64,000 bases of DNA from Saccharothrix saharensis (GTDB taxonomy: Bacteria; Actinomycetota; Actinomycetes; Mycobacteriales; Pseudonocardiaceae), in the NCBI RefSeq assembly GCF_006716745.1, contig NZ_VFPP01000001.1:6645386-6709385 (forward strand), written 5' to 3'. The translations under genes were made by a program, and so were the position numbers. This document shows positions 51,718 to 59,797 of the stretch, in pieces (positions within the stretch are counted from its first letter, which is position 1; each line of letters starts with the position of its first letter). The notes under the pieces were generated by a model that did not search any database, had not been told where the DNA came from, and was given only the letters and a program-made list of their open reading frames with translations.

Positions 51718-52680
51718 ATGGCGCGATCGTCGTTGACCGAACAGCTGGTCGACCTCCGCCGGAGCTACACCGGCGAGAACCTCACCCAGGCCGTGCCCGC
51801 GGTGAAGGCCGTGCTGCACGGCCTGCCCGACGACCGCCGCGAACGCGTGGTCGACGCCCTGCGCGGCAAGGCCGACGTGCGCGGCCTGTTCCTGCCCGAC
51901 GCCGAGGACGACGACCAGCGCGCGCTGGAGTGCGTGCTGCTCAAGGCCGGCCTGGACGCGGGTGGGCACCTGCAACTGCGCCCGCCCGCGAGCATGCTGC
52001 GCCCGGCGCACGCGTTCCGCACCGTCGAACCGGGCGTCCACCCGCGGGTGCACCTCACCGAGCACGCCCTGGGCCCCCTGCTGTACGAGCTGCTGCCGCG
52101 CCACGACGAGTCGTGGGTGGCGGGCGTGCCGGGGCTGCGCGTGGTGCACCACCCCCGGTCGGTGGAGCTGCGGCTGACCGGGCTGGACGCGGCGGTGCAC
52201 CTCGCGGGCGTGGACGAGCGGGCCTGGGCCGTGGGCATGAAGTACGTGCGCACCCTGCTCAAGGGTCGCAACCTGGGCGGCACGTTCATCGACGGCCCGC
52301 TGACCGGGGTCGAGCGGGACCACCTGGACGAGACGCCGTACCCGACGGGCGTGGGCAGCGCCGTGCTGCGGCGCTACCACCTGTTCAGCGCGGCGCCGTG
52401 GGTGCGCGCGTTGGCGCAGGGCGACCGGTGGTGGGTCGAGTGGCCCGCGAGCCTGGGCGTGCCGACGGTCGCCGACCGACTGCTGCACCCGGTGTTCGGC
52501 CTGCCCGGCGCGGTGGAGACGCCCAGCGCCGGCGGCGGCCTCGGCGTGTCCACCGGCTGGTACGACCTGTTCCTGCGCGAGGTCGACGGACCGGACCCCG
52601 ACCACGAGCCGGCGCTGGCGGCGATGGAGTGGCCGGAGGGCGTCACGGGGTGGTGGGAGCCGCCGCAGGCGGTGAGGTGA
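51718..52680 (+). CDS. Unknown conserved-looking protein
   Basis: A 320-residue soluble protein, no signal or membrane segment. Starts with a helical segment (LTEQLVDLRRSYTGENLTQA; VLHGLPDDRRERVVDALRGK). Then LRPPASMLRPAHAFRTVEP, WVAGVPGLRVVHHPRSVELR and a long C-terminal domain (NLGGTFIDGPLTGVERDHL; WPASLGVPTVADRLLHPV). No catalytic motif recognised. GCGAGGA sits 6-12 bases before the ATG. It has its own structured leader and a strong terminator. Confidence 0.7.
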   Translation: MARSSLTEQLVDLRRSYTGENLTQAVPAVKAVLHGLPDDRRERVVDALRGKADVRGLFLPDAEDDDQRALECVLLKAGLDAGGHLQLRPPASMLRPAHAFRTVEPGVHPRVHLTEHALGPLLYELLPRHDESWVAGVPGLRVVHHPRSVELRLTGLDAAVHLAGVDERAWAVGMKYVRTLLKGRNLGGTFIDGPLTGVERDHLDETPYPTGVGSAVLRRYHLFSAAPWVRALAQGDRWWVEWPASLGVPTVADRLLHPVFGLPGAVETPSAGGGLGVSTGWYDLFLREVDGPDPDHEPALAAMEWPEGVTGWWEPPQAVR

Positions 52681-52684
52681 GCGA

Positions 52685-52721
52685 CGCCTCCCCGGGCGAG
52701 TGACACCTGCCCGGGGAGGCG
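52685..52721 (+). terminator. Strong terminator after the 51718 gene
   Basis: CGCCTCCCCGGGC (52685-52697) with GCCCGGGGAGGCG (52709-52721): a perfect 13-bp stem with 11-nt loop. Confidence 0.85.
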
Positions 52722-52887
52722 CTCACCCACGGCGTTCGGCGCAGCGGGTCCGTCCGATCCGACGAAGTCGTCGCCGGTGGCCGTGATCACGGCCCAACCG
52801 CGCGGACGCGGCGGTGCACGCCGGTAGACTGCGGTTTCGTCCGACGCGACCGCGTCGAGCCGCCGTCGAAGTGTCAGGAGGACCCCG

Positions 52888-53493
52888 GTGACCCAACAGG
52901 CTGCCGAGGCCCGGGCCGAGGTCGCGCCCCGGCGCGTGCTCGTGGCCGAGGACGAAGCCCTCATCCGCCTCGACCTGGTCGAGATGCTCCGCGAGGAGGG
53001 GTACGAGGTGGCCGGTCAGGCCGCCGACGGCGACGAGGCGGTCACGCTGGCCACCGAGCTGCGTCCCGACCTGGTCATCATGGACGTGAAGATGCCCAAG
53101 GTCGACGGCATCGAGGCCGCGTCGGTGATCGCGGGCAAGCGCATCGCGCCGGTCGTGATCCTGACCGCGTTCAGCCAGCGCGACCTCGTGGAGCGCGCGC
53201 GGGACGCGGGCGCGATGGCCTACCTGGTCAAGCCGTTCGCCAAGCGCGACCTCGTGCCCGCGATCGAGCTGGCGATGAGCCGGTTCGCGGAGCTGCAGGC
53301 GCTGGAGAACGAGGTCGCCGGGCTCACCGAGCGGCTGGAGACGCGCAAGGTCGTCGAGCGCGCCAAGGGATTGCTGATGACCAAGCAGGGTCTGTCGGAG
53401 CCCGAGGCATTCCGCTGGGTGCAGCGCACCGCGATGGATCGGCGCACGACCATGAAGGCCGTGGCCGAAGCCGTCATCGAAAACTTCGGGTGA
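52888..53493 (+). CDS. pdtaR: Response regulator PdtaR (receiver plus ANTAR RNA-binding domain)
   Basis: A 201-residue antiterminator. Residues ~15-130 are a receiver domain: acidic pair in VAEDEALIR, phosphoacceptor Asp in VIMDVKMPKVDG, Thr in VILTAFSQ and Lys in LVKPFAKRD. Residues ~140-198 are an ANTAR domain (RKVVERAKGLLMTKQGLSEP; ALRWVQ-like FRWVQRTAMDRRTTM). Phosphorylated by the histidine kinase PdtaS, it binds dual hexaloop RNA and prevents termination in target mRNAs. The gene for the kinase is not in the window. GTG start after AGGAGG. Confidence 0.95.
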   Translation: MTQQAAEARAEVAPRRVLVAEDEALIRLDLVEMLREEGYEVAGQAADGDEAVTLATELRPDLVIMDVKMPKVDGIEAASVIAGKRIAPVVILTAFSQRDLVERARDAGAMAYLVKPFAKRDLVPAIELAMSRFAELQALENEVAGLTERLETRKVVERAKGLLMTKQGLSEPEAFRWVQRTAMDRRTTMKAVAEAVIENFG

Positions 53494-53772
53494 ACTATCC
53501 CCGCGAGTGATACACGTTCGAGTATCGGACAGTCCGCTCGATCATTCTCGGTTACTGCCCGCATTGGCCTTGTGACCTGCGGCGATTTGAGCTGGATTTA
53601 AGCTTGTTAACGTCGGGGCATTTTCCGGTGACTAGCGTCACGATGTGGACACAGAGCAGTAAGACCACCTGTTCATCGAACTCAACTGAAGCTACGTTCC
53701 CTCCCTAACCCACGCCCTCGTGTGAGGGCTCCGCCTACCGGCGGGATGGTTGGTGTCATGGGAGGTATTCCG
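53494..53772. promoter_or_regulatory. Leader region of the liv operon
   Basis: 279 bases without a gene. AT-rich patches (TTTAAGCTTGTTAACG near 53600) suit promoters. A hairpin GCCCTC-GTGT-GAGGGC is at 53714-53729, and GGAGG at 53761-53765 is the livK ribosome site. I do not see an ANTAR-type dual hexaloop with certainty. Confidence 0.5.
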
Positions 53773-54948
53773 GTGTCAGGAGCACGACTCGGCCGAGTTC
53801 TGGCGCTGGCGGCGGCTTCGTCGCTGGTGCTCGCGGCTTGCGCTGGAGGCGGCGGCGGTGGCGAAGCGGGAGGCGACGTCACCTCGGTCAAGATCGGGTT
53901 CATGGGTGACCTCACCGGTGAGAACGCGGCGATCGTGATCCCGCCCCGGAACGGGGCCGTGATGGCGGTCGAGGAGTACAACGCCAAGAACCCCAAGGTC
54001 AAGATCGAGCTGGTCCAGTACGACAGCCAGGGCAAGGCCGACCAGGCCACCTCGCTGATCACGAAGGCCATCACCCAGGACAAGATCGTCGGCCTCATCG
54101 GCCCGGCGTTCTCGGGTGAGTCGAAGGCCATCGGCGGTCAGCTCGAAGAGGGCAAGATCCCCAGCATCTCGCCGTCGGCCACGAACCCCGATCTGGCCAA
54201 GAACAACTGGACCTACTGGCACCGCGTCGTGGCGAACGACGCCGACCAGGGCCCCGGCATCGCCGACTTCCTGGTGAAGGCGAAGAGCCCGAAGAAGGCG
54301 TTCGTCCTGTCCGACGACCAGGAGTACAGCGTCGGCCTGGCCGACGCCGTCGCCAAGTCGTTCGAGACCGCGGGTGTCACGGTCGAGCGCGACAAGTTCG
54401 CCAAGGACGCGTCGGACTACTCGTCCACGGTCACGAAGGTCGCCGCGGCGAACCCGGACGTGATCGTCTTCGGCGGGTACTACGCGCAGGCGGGCCGCCT
54501 GCTCAAGCAGCTGCGCGACGGTGGCGTGAAGACCATCTTCGCCTCGGGTGACGGCTCGCTCGACCAGCAGCTCGTCACCGGCGCCGGCACCGAGGCGGCC
54601 GAGGGCGCCGTCCTGGCCTGCCCGTGCAACATCCCGACGTCCGACGTCACGGGCCCGCTGAAGACGTTCTTCGACAACTACAAGAAGAGCGCCAACGTCG
54701 ACCCGGCCATCTACGCGACCGAGGGCTACGACGCCGCGACCGGGTTCATCAAGGCCGTCGAGGCGGGCAACACCACCGGCGAGAAGATCAACGAGTTCCT
54801 GAAGACCGTCAGCTTCGAGGGCGTCTCCAAGCCGATCAAGTTCAAGGCGAACGGCGAGCCCGAGAACAACGCGATCTTCATCTACCAGGTCGTCGGCGGC
54901 AAGGTGAAGCTGCTGGGTGCCGCGGAGGAAGCGAAGCTCGAGGGCTGA
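53773..54948 (+). CDS. livK: Branched-chain amino acid ABC transporter, substrate-binding lipoprotein
   Basis: A 391-residue binding protein. Signal peptide with lipobox VLAAC (~22), then a two-lobed Leu/Ile/Val-binding fold: KIGFMGDLTGENAAIVIPPR at the start, YNAKNPKVKIELVQYDSQGK, AFSGESKAIGG, VLSDDQEYSVGLADAV and ATEGYDAATGFIKAVEAG. Captures branched-chain amino acids outside the cell for LivHMGF. GTG 53773 was chosen since GGAGG (53761-53765) lies 7 bases upstream; the in-frame ATG 53758 would precede that site. First gene of the operon; a large hairpin follows. Confidence 0.93.
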   Translation: MSGARLGRVLALAAASSLVLAACAGGGGGGEAGGDVTSVKIGFMGDLTGENAAIVIPPRNGAVMAVEEYNAKNPKVKIELVQYDSQGKADQATSLITKAITQDKIVGLIGPAFSGESKAIGGQLEEGKIPSISPSATNPDLAKNNWTYWHRVVANDADQGPGIADFLVKAKSPKKAFVLSDDQEYSVGLADAVAKSFETAGVTVERDKFAKDASDYSSTVTKVAAANPDVIVFGGYYAQAGRLLKQLRDGGVKTIFASGDGSLDQQLVTGAGTEAAEGAVLACPCNIPTSDVTGPLKTFFDNYKKSANVDPAIYATEGYDAATGFIKAVEAGNTTGEKINEFLKTVSFEGVSKPIKFKANGEPENNAIFIYQVVGGKVKLLGAAEEAKLEG

Positions 54949-54982
54949 TCCGGGCCGGATCAGGCAAGCAAGCTAGCGCGCT

Positions 54983-55023
54983 GGGGAGCGGGAGTGTCGT
55001 GGGAACGACAGCTCCCGCTCCCC
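54983..55023 (+). promoter_or_regulatory. Long hairpin in the livK-livH gap
   Basis: GGGGAGCGGGAG (54983-54994) pairs with CTCCCGCTCCCC (55012-55023); inside, GTCGT/ACGAC (54996-55000, 55005-55009) continues the stem around GGGA. A smaller hairpin TGATCCG-GGC-CGGATCA (54946-54962) overlaps the livK stop. These likely act as partial terminator and mRNA stabiliser, raising LivK over the membrane proteins. Confidence 0.75.
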
Positions 55024-55074
55024 ACCACTATGGCGAAGTTTCTCTCCCCGCCCGTCTCGTGAGGCAAACCTGTC

Positions 55075-56037
55075 ATGCTTGATGATTTCCTCAACCAGTT
55101 CCTGCCCAGCACGGTGGGCGGACTGGTGTTCGGCTCCATCTACGCGCTCATCGCCCTCGGCTACACGATGGTCTACGGTGTGCTGCGTCTGATCAACTTC
55201 GCGCACTCCGAGATCTTCATGATCGGCACGTTCACGTCGCTCGTGGTGATCACCGCGATCGCGCCCGCGTCGCCGCTGACCGGGATCGCCCTGTTCGGCG
55301 TGATGCTGTTGATCATCGTGGCGTCCGCGGCCATCTCCGGCGGCGCCGCGATGCTGCTGGAGGTCGTGGCCTACCGGCCGCTGCGCCGCAAGGGCGCGAC
55401 CCGGCTCACCGCGCTCATCTCCGCGATCGGCGCGTCGCTGTTCCTGCAGGAGCTGTTCGCGCTCGTGATCATCCCGTGGCTGACCGGGAACGCGGGCCGC
55501 AACCAGCAGTCCGCTCCGCGCATCGTGGACCGCGACACCGTGTTCACCATCGGCAACGCGGCGGTGCGCACCGACCACATCATCGTCGTGGTCGCCGCGG
55601 TCATCATGATGATCGCGCTGGACCGCGTGGTGAACAAGACCAAGATCGGTCGCGGCATCCGCGCCACCGCCCAGGACCCCGAGGCCGCGGTGCTCATGGG
55701 CGTCAGCATCGACAACATCGTGCGGGTGACGTTCCTGCTCGGTGGCGCGATGGCGGGCGTGGCAGGCGCGCTGTACCTGATGGAGTTCGAGAACACCGTC
55801 TTCAACGTCGGCTTCGTGCTCGGCATCAAGGCGTTCACCGCCGCCGTGCTCGGCGGTATCGGCAACCTCCGCGGCGCGCTGCTCGGCGGAATCGTGCTCG
55901 GTCTCATCGAGAACTGGGGCGCGATCTTCCTGGGTTCGGAGTGGAAGGACGTCATCGCGTTCACCGTCCTGGTGGTCGTGCTGATGTTCCGGCCGACCGG
56001 CATCCTCGGTGAATCCCTGCAGAAGGCCCGCGCATGA
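55075..56037 (+). CDS. livH: Branched-chain amino acid ABC transporter permease LivH
   Basis: A 320-residue inner-membrane permease with about eight to nine helices. LIALGYTMVYGVLRLINFAHSE (here shown in part: LGYTMVYGVLRLINFAH) is the LivH signature; the ABC-contact loop is RGIRATAQDPEAAVLMG. Pairs with LivM. Stop overlaps livM ATG by 4 bp. Confidence 0.95.
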   Translation: MLDDFLNQFLPSTVGGLVFGSIYALIALGYTMVYGVLRLINFAHSEIFMIGTFTSLVVITAIAPASPLTGIALFGVMLLIIVASAAISGGAAMLLEVVAYRPLRRKGATRLTALISAIGASLFLQELFALVIIPWLTGNAGRNQQSAPRIVDRDTVFTIGNAAVRTDHIIVVVAAVIMMIALDRVVNKTKIGRGIRATAQDPEAAVLMGVSIDNIVRVTFLLGGAMAGVAGALYLMEFENTVFNVGFVLGIKAFTAAVLGGIGNLRGALLGGIVLGLIENWGAIFLGSEWKDVIAFTVLVVVLMFRPTGILGESLQKARA

Positions 56038-57200
56038 AAGGCAACGGAGTGACTGGCAACGCGAATCCGTTGAGGCGCGTGGGCGCCCTGTTCGACGGCG
56101 CACGCGACTGGTGGGAACGCGCCAAGACCTGGCAGCGGTACCTCGTGTACCTGGGCGCGATCGTCTTCGCGCTGATCCTGCCCGCGCCGTGGATCGGCTC
56201 GTTCATGTCGCCCGGCGCGGACTGGACGACCGTGCTGATCTACCCGATCGGCACCTACATCCTGCTGGCGGTCGGCCTGAACGTCGTGGTCGGCCAGGCG
56301 GGTCTGCTCGACCTCGGCTTCGTGGCGTTCTTCGCCATCGGCGGCTACACCCTGGCCTACTTCGCCACCGAGCACGGCTGGTCGTACTGGCCCACGGTCG
56401 TGTTCGGCATCTTCCTGGCGGCGGTGTCCGGCGTCATCCTCGGCGCGCCGACGCTGCGGCTGCGCGGCGACTACCTGGCGATCGTGACGCTCGGGTTCGG
56501 TGAGATCATCCGGATCACCGCGAACAACACCGACGAGATCGGTGGCGCGCGCGGCATCCCGAACATCCCGCACCCGACGGACATGCCGTCGCTCGGCATC
56601 GAGTTCGGCGTGCTGCCCGCGCCGTACTACTACCTGATGGTCATCGCGATCGTGCTGGTCATCATCTTCTCGGTGCGGCTGCAGAAGAGCCGCGTCGGCC
56701 GCGCCTGGGCGGCGATCCGGGAGGACGAGGACGCGGCCGAGCTGATGGGCGTGCCGACGTTCAAGTTCAAGCTGCTCGCGTTCGCGATCGGCGCCATGAT
56801 CGGCGGCCTGGCCGGCGGCATCTACGCGGGCAAGGCCGTGTTCATCGAGCCGAACACGTTCCCGTTCATCCTGTCCGCGACGATCCTCGCCGCGGTCGTG
56901 CTCGGCGGCGCGGGCAACCTGCCCGGCGTCATGCTGGGCGCGTTCGTCATCGCCTGGCTGCCCGAGCGGTTCCGCGAGGTCGACTGGTTGAAGCACGCGC
57001 TGGGCAAGGACCCGGCCGAGTACCGCATCCTGCTGTTCGGCGGTGTGCTGGTGCTGATGATGGCGCTGCGGCCGGAAGGCCTGCTGCCGTCGCGGCGGCG
57101 CAAGGCCGAACTGCACGAGGGCACCGGCGGCATGGGCACCATGGGTGCCGAGGTCGCGGGTCCGGACACCGATGTCTCGACGACGGAGGCGGCCAAGTGA
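56034..57200 (+). CDS. livM: Branched-chain amino acid ABC transporter permease LivM
   Basis: A 388-residue permease with about ten helices. An N-terminal extension (~1-30) is soluble. Typical sections: LNVVVGQAGLLDLGFVAFFA, LRLRGDYLAIVTLGFGEIIR and the ABC-contact loop GRAWAAIREDEDAAELMG. The C-terminal tail (after SRRRKAELHEGTG) is Thr/Ala-rich and extra to the E. coli protein. Overlaps livG by 4 bp. Confidence 0.95.
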   Translation: MKGNGVTGNANPLRRVGALFDGARDWWERAKTWQRYLVYLGAIVFALILPAPWIGSFMSPGADWTTVLIYPIGTYILLAVGLNVVVGQAGLLDLGFVAFFAIGGYTLAYFATEHGWSYWPTVVFGIFLAAVSGVILGAPTLRLRGDYLAIVTLGFGEIIRITANNTDEIGGARGIPNIPHPTDMPSLGIEFGVLPAPYYYLMVIAIVLVIIFSVRLQKSRVGRAWAAIREDEDAAELMGVPTFKFKLLAFAIGAMIGGLAGGIYAGKAVFIEPNTFPFILSATILAAVVLGGAGNLPGVMLGAFVIAWLPERFREVDWLKHALGKDPAEYRILLFGGVLVLMMALRPEGLLPSRRRKAELHEGTGGMGTMGAEVAGPDTDVSTTEAAK

Positions 57201-57973
57201 GCACTCCCGTCCTTCAGCTGGACAACGTGACCATGCGCTTCGGCGGCGTGGTCGCCCTGCGCGGAGCGCGGCTCAGCGTCGGCCAGGGCGAGATCTTCGC
57301 CCTGATCGGTCCCAACGGCGCGGGCAAGACCACGGTGTTCAACGTGGTCACCGGTGTCTACCAGCCCACCGAGGGCCAGGTGCTGTTCAACGGCACGAGG
57401 ATCGACGGCGGCAAGCGGTTCAAGATCACCAAGCAGGGCATCGCCCGCACGTTCCAGAACATCCGGCTGTTCCACAACATGTCGGCGCTGGAGAACGTGA
57501 TGGTGGGCGCGGACGCGCACCACAAGACCGGTGCGATCGGCGCCACGCTCAACCTGCCGTGGCACCGCAAGGAGGAGAGGCGCGGCCGCGAACTGGCCCG
57601 GGAGCTGCTCGACTTCGTCGGCATCCCCGGCCGGATGACCGAGACCGCGAAGAACCTGCCCTACGGCGACCAGCGGCGGCTGGAGATCGCCCGCGCGCTG
57701 GCCACCGACCCGAAGCTGCTGCTGCTCGACGAGCCCGCGGCCGGCATGAACCCGGCCGAGAAGGAGTCGTTGCAGGCGCTGATCCGCAAGATCCGCGACA
57801 GCGGCCGGACCGTGCTGCTGATCGAGCACGACATGAGCCTGGTCATGGGCGTCAGCGACCGCGTGGCGGTGCTGGACTTCGGCCAGCTGATCGCAGAAGG
57901 GCTCCCGCAAGAAGTGCAGAACGACCCGAAGGTCATCGAGGCCTACCTGGGGGTGTCCGAAGATGCTTCTTGA
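57197..57973 (+). CDS. livG: Branched-chain amino acid ABC transporter ATPase LivG
   Basis: A 258-residue ATPase. Walker A LIGPNGAGKTTVFN, Q-loop FQNIRLFHNM, signature NLPYGDQRRLEIA, Walker B LLLLDEPAAGMNP and H-loop LIEHDMSLV. The signature LPYGDQRR is typical of LivG rather than LivF. GTG start overlaps the livM stop by 4 bp; overlaps livF by 11 bp. Confidence 0.96.
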   Translation: MSTPVLQLDNVTMRFGGVVALRGARLSVGQGEIFALIGPNGAGKTTVFNVVTGVYQPTEGQVLFNGTRIDGGKRFKITKQGIARTFQNIRLFHNMSALENVMVGADAHHKTGAIGATLNLPWHRKEERRGRELARELLDFVGIPGRMTETAKNLPYGDQRRLEIARALATDPKLLLLDEPAAGMNPAEKESLQALIRKIRDSGRTVLLIEHDMSLVMGVSDRVAVLDFGQLIAEGLPQEVQNDPKVIEAYLGVSEDAS

Positions 57974-58667
57974 GCTCAAGGACATCCACGTCCACTACGG
58001 CAAGATCGCCGCGATCAAGGGCATCAGCCTCGAGGTCCAGGAAGGTGAGATCGTCTCGCTCATCGGCGCCAACGGCGCGGGCAAGACGACCACGCTGAAG
58101 ACCATCTCCGGGTTGCGGCCGCTGACCAGCGGCCAGGTGCTGTTCAACGGCCAGGACATCTCCAAGATGCCCGGCCACAAGCGGGTCGTGGCGGGCATCG
58201 GCCAGTCACCGGAGGGCCGCGGGGTGTTCCCCGGCATGACGGTGCAGGAGAACCTGCTGATGGGCGCCTACACCCGCAAGGACGCGCTGGACGCCGACCT
58301 GGCCGAGGTCTACGAGCTGTTCCCGCGGCTCGCGGAGCGCAAGAGCCAGTTCGGCGGCACGATGTCCGGCGGCGAGCAGCAGATGATCGCCATCGGCCGG
58401 GCGTTGATGACCAAGCCGAAGGTGCTCCTGCTGGACGAGCCGTCGATGGGCCTCGCGCCCATGCTCATCGCGCAGATCTTCGAGATCATCAAGGAGATCA
58501 ACAAGCGCGGCACGACCGTGCTGCTGGTCGAGCAGAACGCGCAGCAGGCGCTGAAGCTCTCCGACCGCGCGTACGTGCTGGAGACCGGCCGGGTCGTGAA
58601 GAGCGCTCCCGGACCGGAGCTGCTCGACGACCCCCAGGTGCGCGCCGCGTACCTCGGCGGTCACTGA
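57963..58667 (+). CDS. livF: Branched-chain amino acid ABC transporter ATPase LivF
   Basis: A 234-residue ATPase. Walker A LIGANGAGKTTTLK, signature GTMSGGEQQMIAIGRAL, Walker B LLLDEPSMGLAP, H-loop VEQNAQQAL. LivF signatures RGVFPGMTVQENLLMGAY and PSMGLAP are clear. Last gene of the operon; a hairpin of GATCCGGC and GCCGGATC segments around 58680-58730 follows. Confidence 0.96.
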   Translation: MLLELKDIHVHYGKIAAIKGISLEVQEGEIVSLIGANGAGKTTTLKTISGLRPLTSGQVLFNGQDISKMPGHKRVVAGIGQSPEGRGVFPGMTVQENLLMGAYTRKDALDADLAEVYELFPRLAERKSQFGGTMSGGEQQMIAIGRALMTKPKVLLLDEPSMGLAPMLIAQIFEIIKEINKRGTTVLLVEQNAQQALKLSDRAYVLETGRVVKSAPGPELLDDPQVRAAYLGGH

Positions 58668-58694
58668 CGGTCACCGGGGATCCGGCCGGCCCGG

Positions 58695-59249
58695 CTACGG
58701 CTGGGCCAGCCGGATCTCCGTGCCCGACTCGTCCTGCAGGTCGGTCAGCGTCGGCCCGCCGTACACGCGCAGGGCCAGCGGCTTCGCGTCGTCGGGCAGG
58801 TCGTAGTAGACGTCGTACTCCAGGCGCACGTTCGCGCCGAGGTCGATCGTCTCCGGCTGCCGCTTGATGGTCATGGCCTGCGCGTCCACCTGGTGCTCGA
58901 CCTCGTGGTCGTCGATCAGCACGTGCCTGCGGGCGGCGAAGGACACGCTGCTGCGGCCGTTGTTGATCACGCTCATCCGGAGCCGGACGAACTGGCCCTT
59001 GGCGTGGAACTCGGCGTGGCTGCCGATCAGCGTCGGCATCTCGGAGGTCAGGCCGACCAGCGTGAACGCCGTGTCGCCGTCCGAGGTGGTCGGGACCTTG
59101 AGCGGCTTCTCGTCCGGCCGCACGGTCTGCGGGGGCACCGGGTAGGTCTCCGCCGACGTCGCCGTCGTCTCCGGGCCGGCCACCACCGGCGCGTCACCGC
59201 ACCCGGCCGCCGCCAGCACCACGGCCATCACCGCCACCACGCGCCGCAC
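58695..59249 (-). CDS. Lipoprotein with DUF4352-like domain
   Basis: A 184-residue lipoprotein. Lipobox AAAGC near residue 16, then a Thr/Pro-rich linker, then an Ig-like beta domain (FTLVGLTSEMPTLIGSHAEF; VRLRMSVINNGRSSVSFAAR; VRLEYDVYYDLPDDAKPLAL) as in DUF4352 proteins. Function unknown, possibly cell-envelope. GTG 59249 was chosen since GGAGG lies 5 bases upstream; GTG 59255 would overlap it. Confidence 0.78.
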   Translation of the reverse strand: MRRVVAVMAVVLAAAGCGDAPVVAGPETTATSAETYPVPPQTVRPDEKPLKVPTTSDGDTAFTLVGLTSEMPTLIGSHAEFHAKGQFVRLRMSVINNGRSSVSFAARRHVLIDDHEVEHQVDAQAMTIKRQPETIDLGANVRLEYDVYYDLPDDAKPLALRVYGGPTLTDLQDESGTEIRLAQP

Positions 59250-59310
59250 GCCCACCTCCGACTCACCGGGTCACCCTGAATTGCACACCTCGGCCGGCCG
59301 AACCGCACCT

Positions 59311-59769
59311 TCACACCTTCGGTTGGTCTTTCGGCGCGTCCTTGAGGAAGCACGTCAACCGGGCCGTGCACGCGCGGCGGCCCTGGTCGTCGGTGACGAC
59401 GATCTCGTAGGTGGCGGTGCTGCGCCCGCGGTGGATCGGCGTGCACACGCCCGTGACGAGACCCTCCGTGACGGCCCGGTGGTGCGTGCAGGACAGCTCC
59501 AGGCCCACGGCCAGCCGCTCCGGCGCCGCGTGCATGGCCGCCGCGATCGAGCCCAGCGTCTCGGCCAGCGCCGCGTTCGCGCCGCCGTGCAGCAGCCCGT
59601 ACGGCTGGCGGTTGCCCTTCACCGGCATGGTGCCGACCAGCCGGTCGGCATCCCATCGGGTGATCTCGATGCCCAGCTTCGAGGTCAGCTGCTCGTGGGC
59701 GACGTCCTGGTCGGCGCCGGGGATGTCCTCGGGTGCTGGCGTCACGCGTTGCTCCAGTCGGTGCGGCAC
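59311..59769 (-). CDS. Hotdog-fold thioesterase, PaaI type
   Basis: A 152-residue hotdog protein. Key segment: YGLLHGGANAALAETLGSIA, with conserved HGG and the catalytic Glu. The rest is typical: LELSCTHHRAV, GVCTPIHRGRSTATYEIVV. It hydrolyses acyl- or aroyl-CoA thioesters (for example phenylacetyl-CoA derivatives). GTG start; divergent from polA with 28 bp between starts. Confidence 0.92.
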   Translation of the reverse strand: MPHRLEQRVTPAPEDIPGADQDVAHEQLTSKLGIEITRWDADRLVGTMPVKGNRQPYGLLHGGANAALAETLGSIAAAMHAAPERLAVGLELSCTHHRAVTEGLVTGVCTPIHRGRSTATYEIVVTDDQGRRACTARLTCFLKDAPKDQPKV

Positions 59770-59797
59770 TGTCGGACCCCCACCCTAGACTCGGCCC

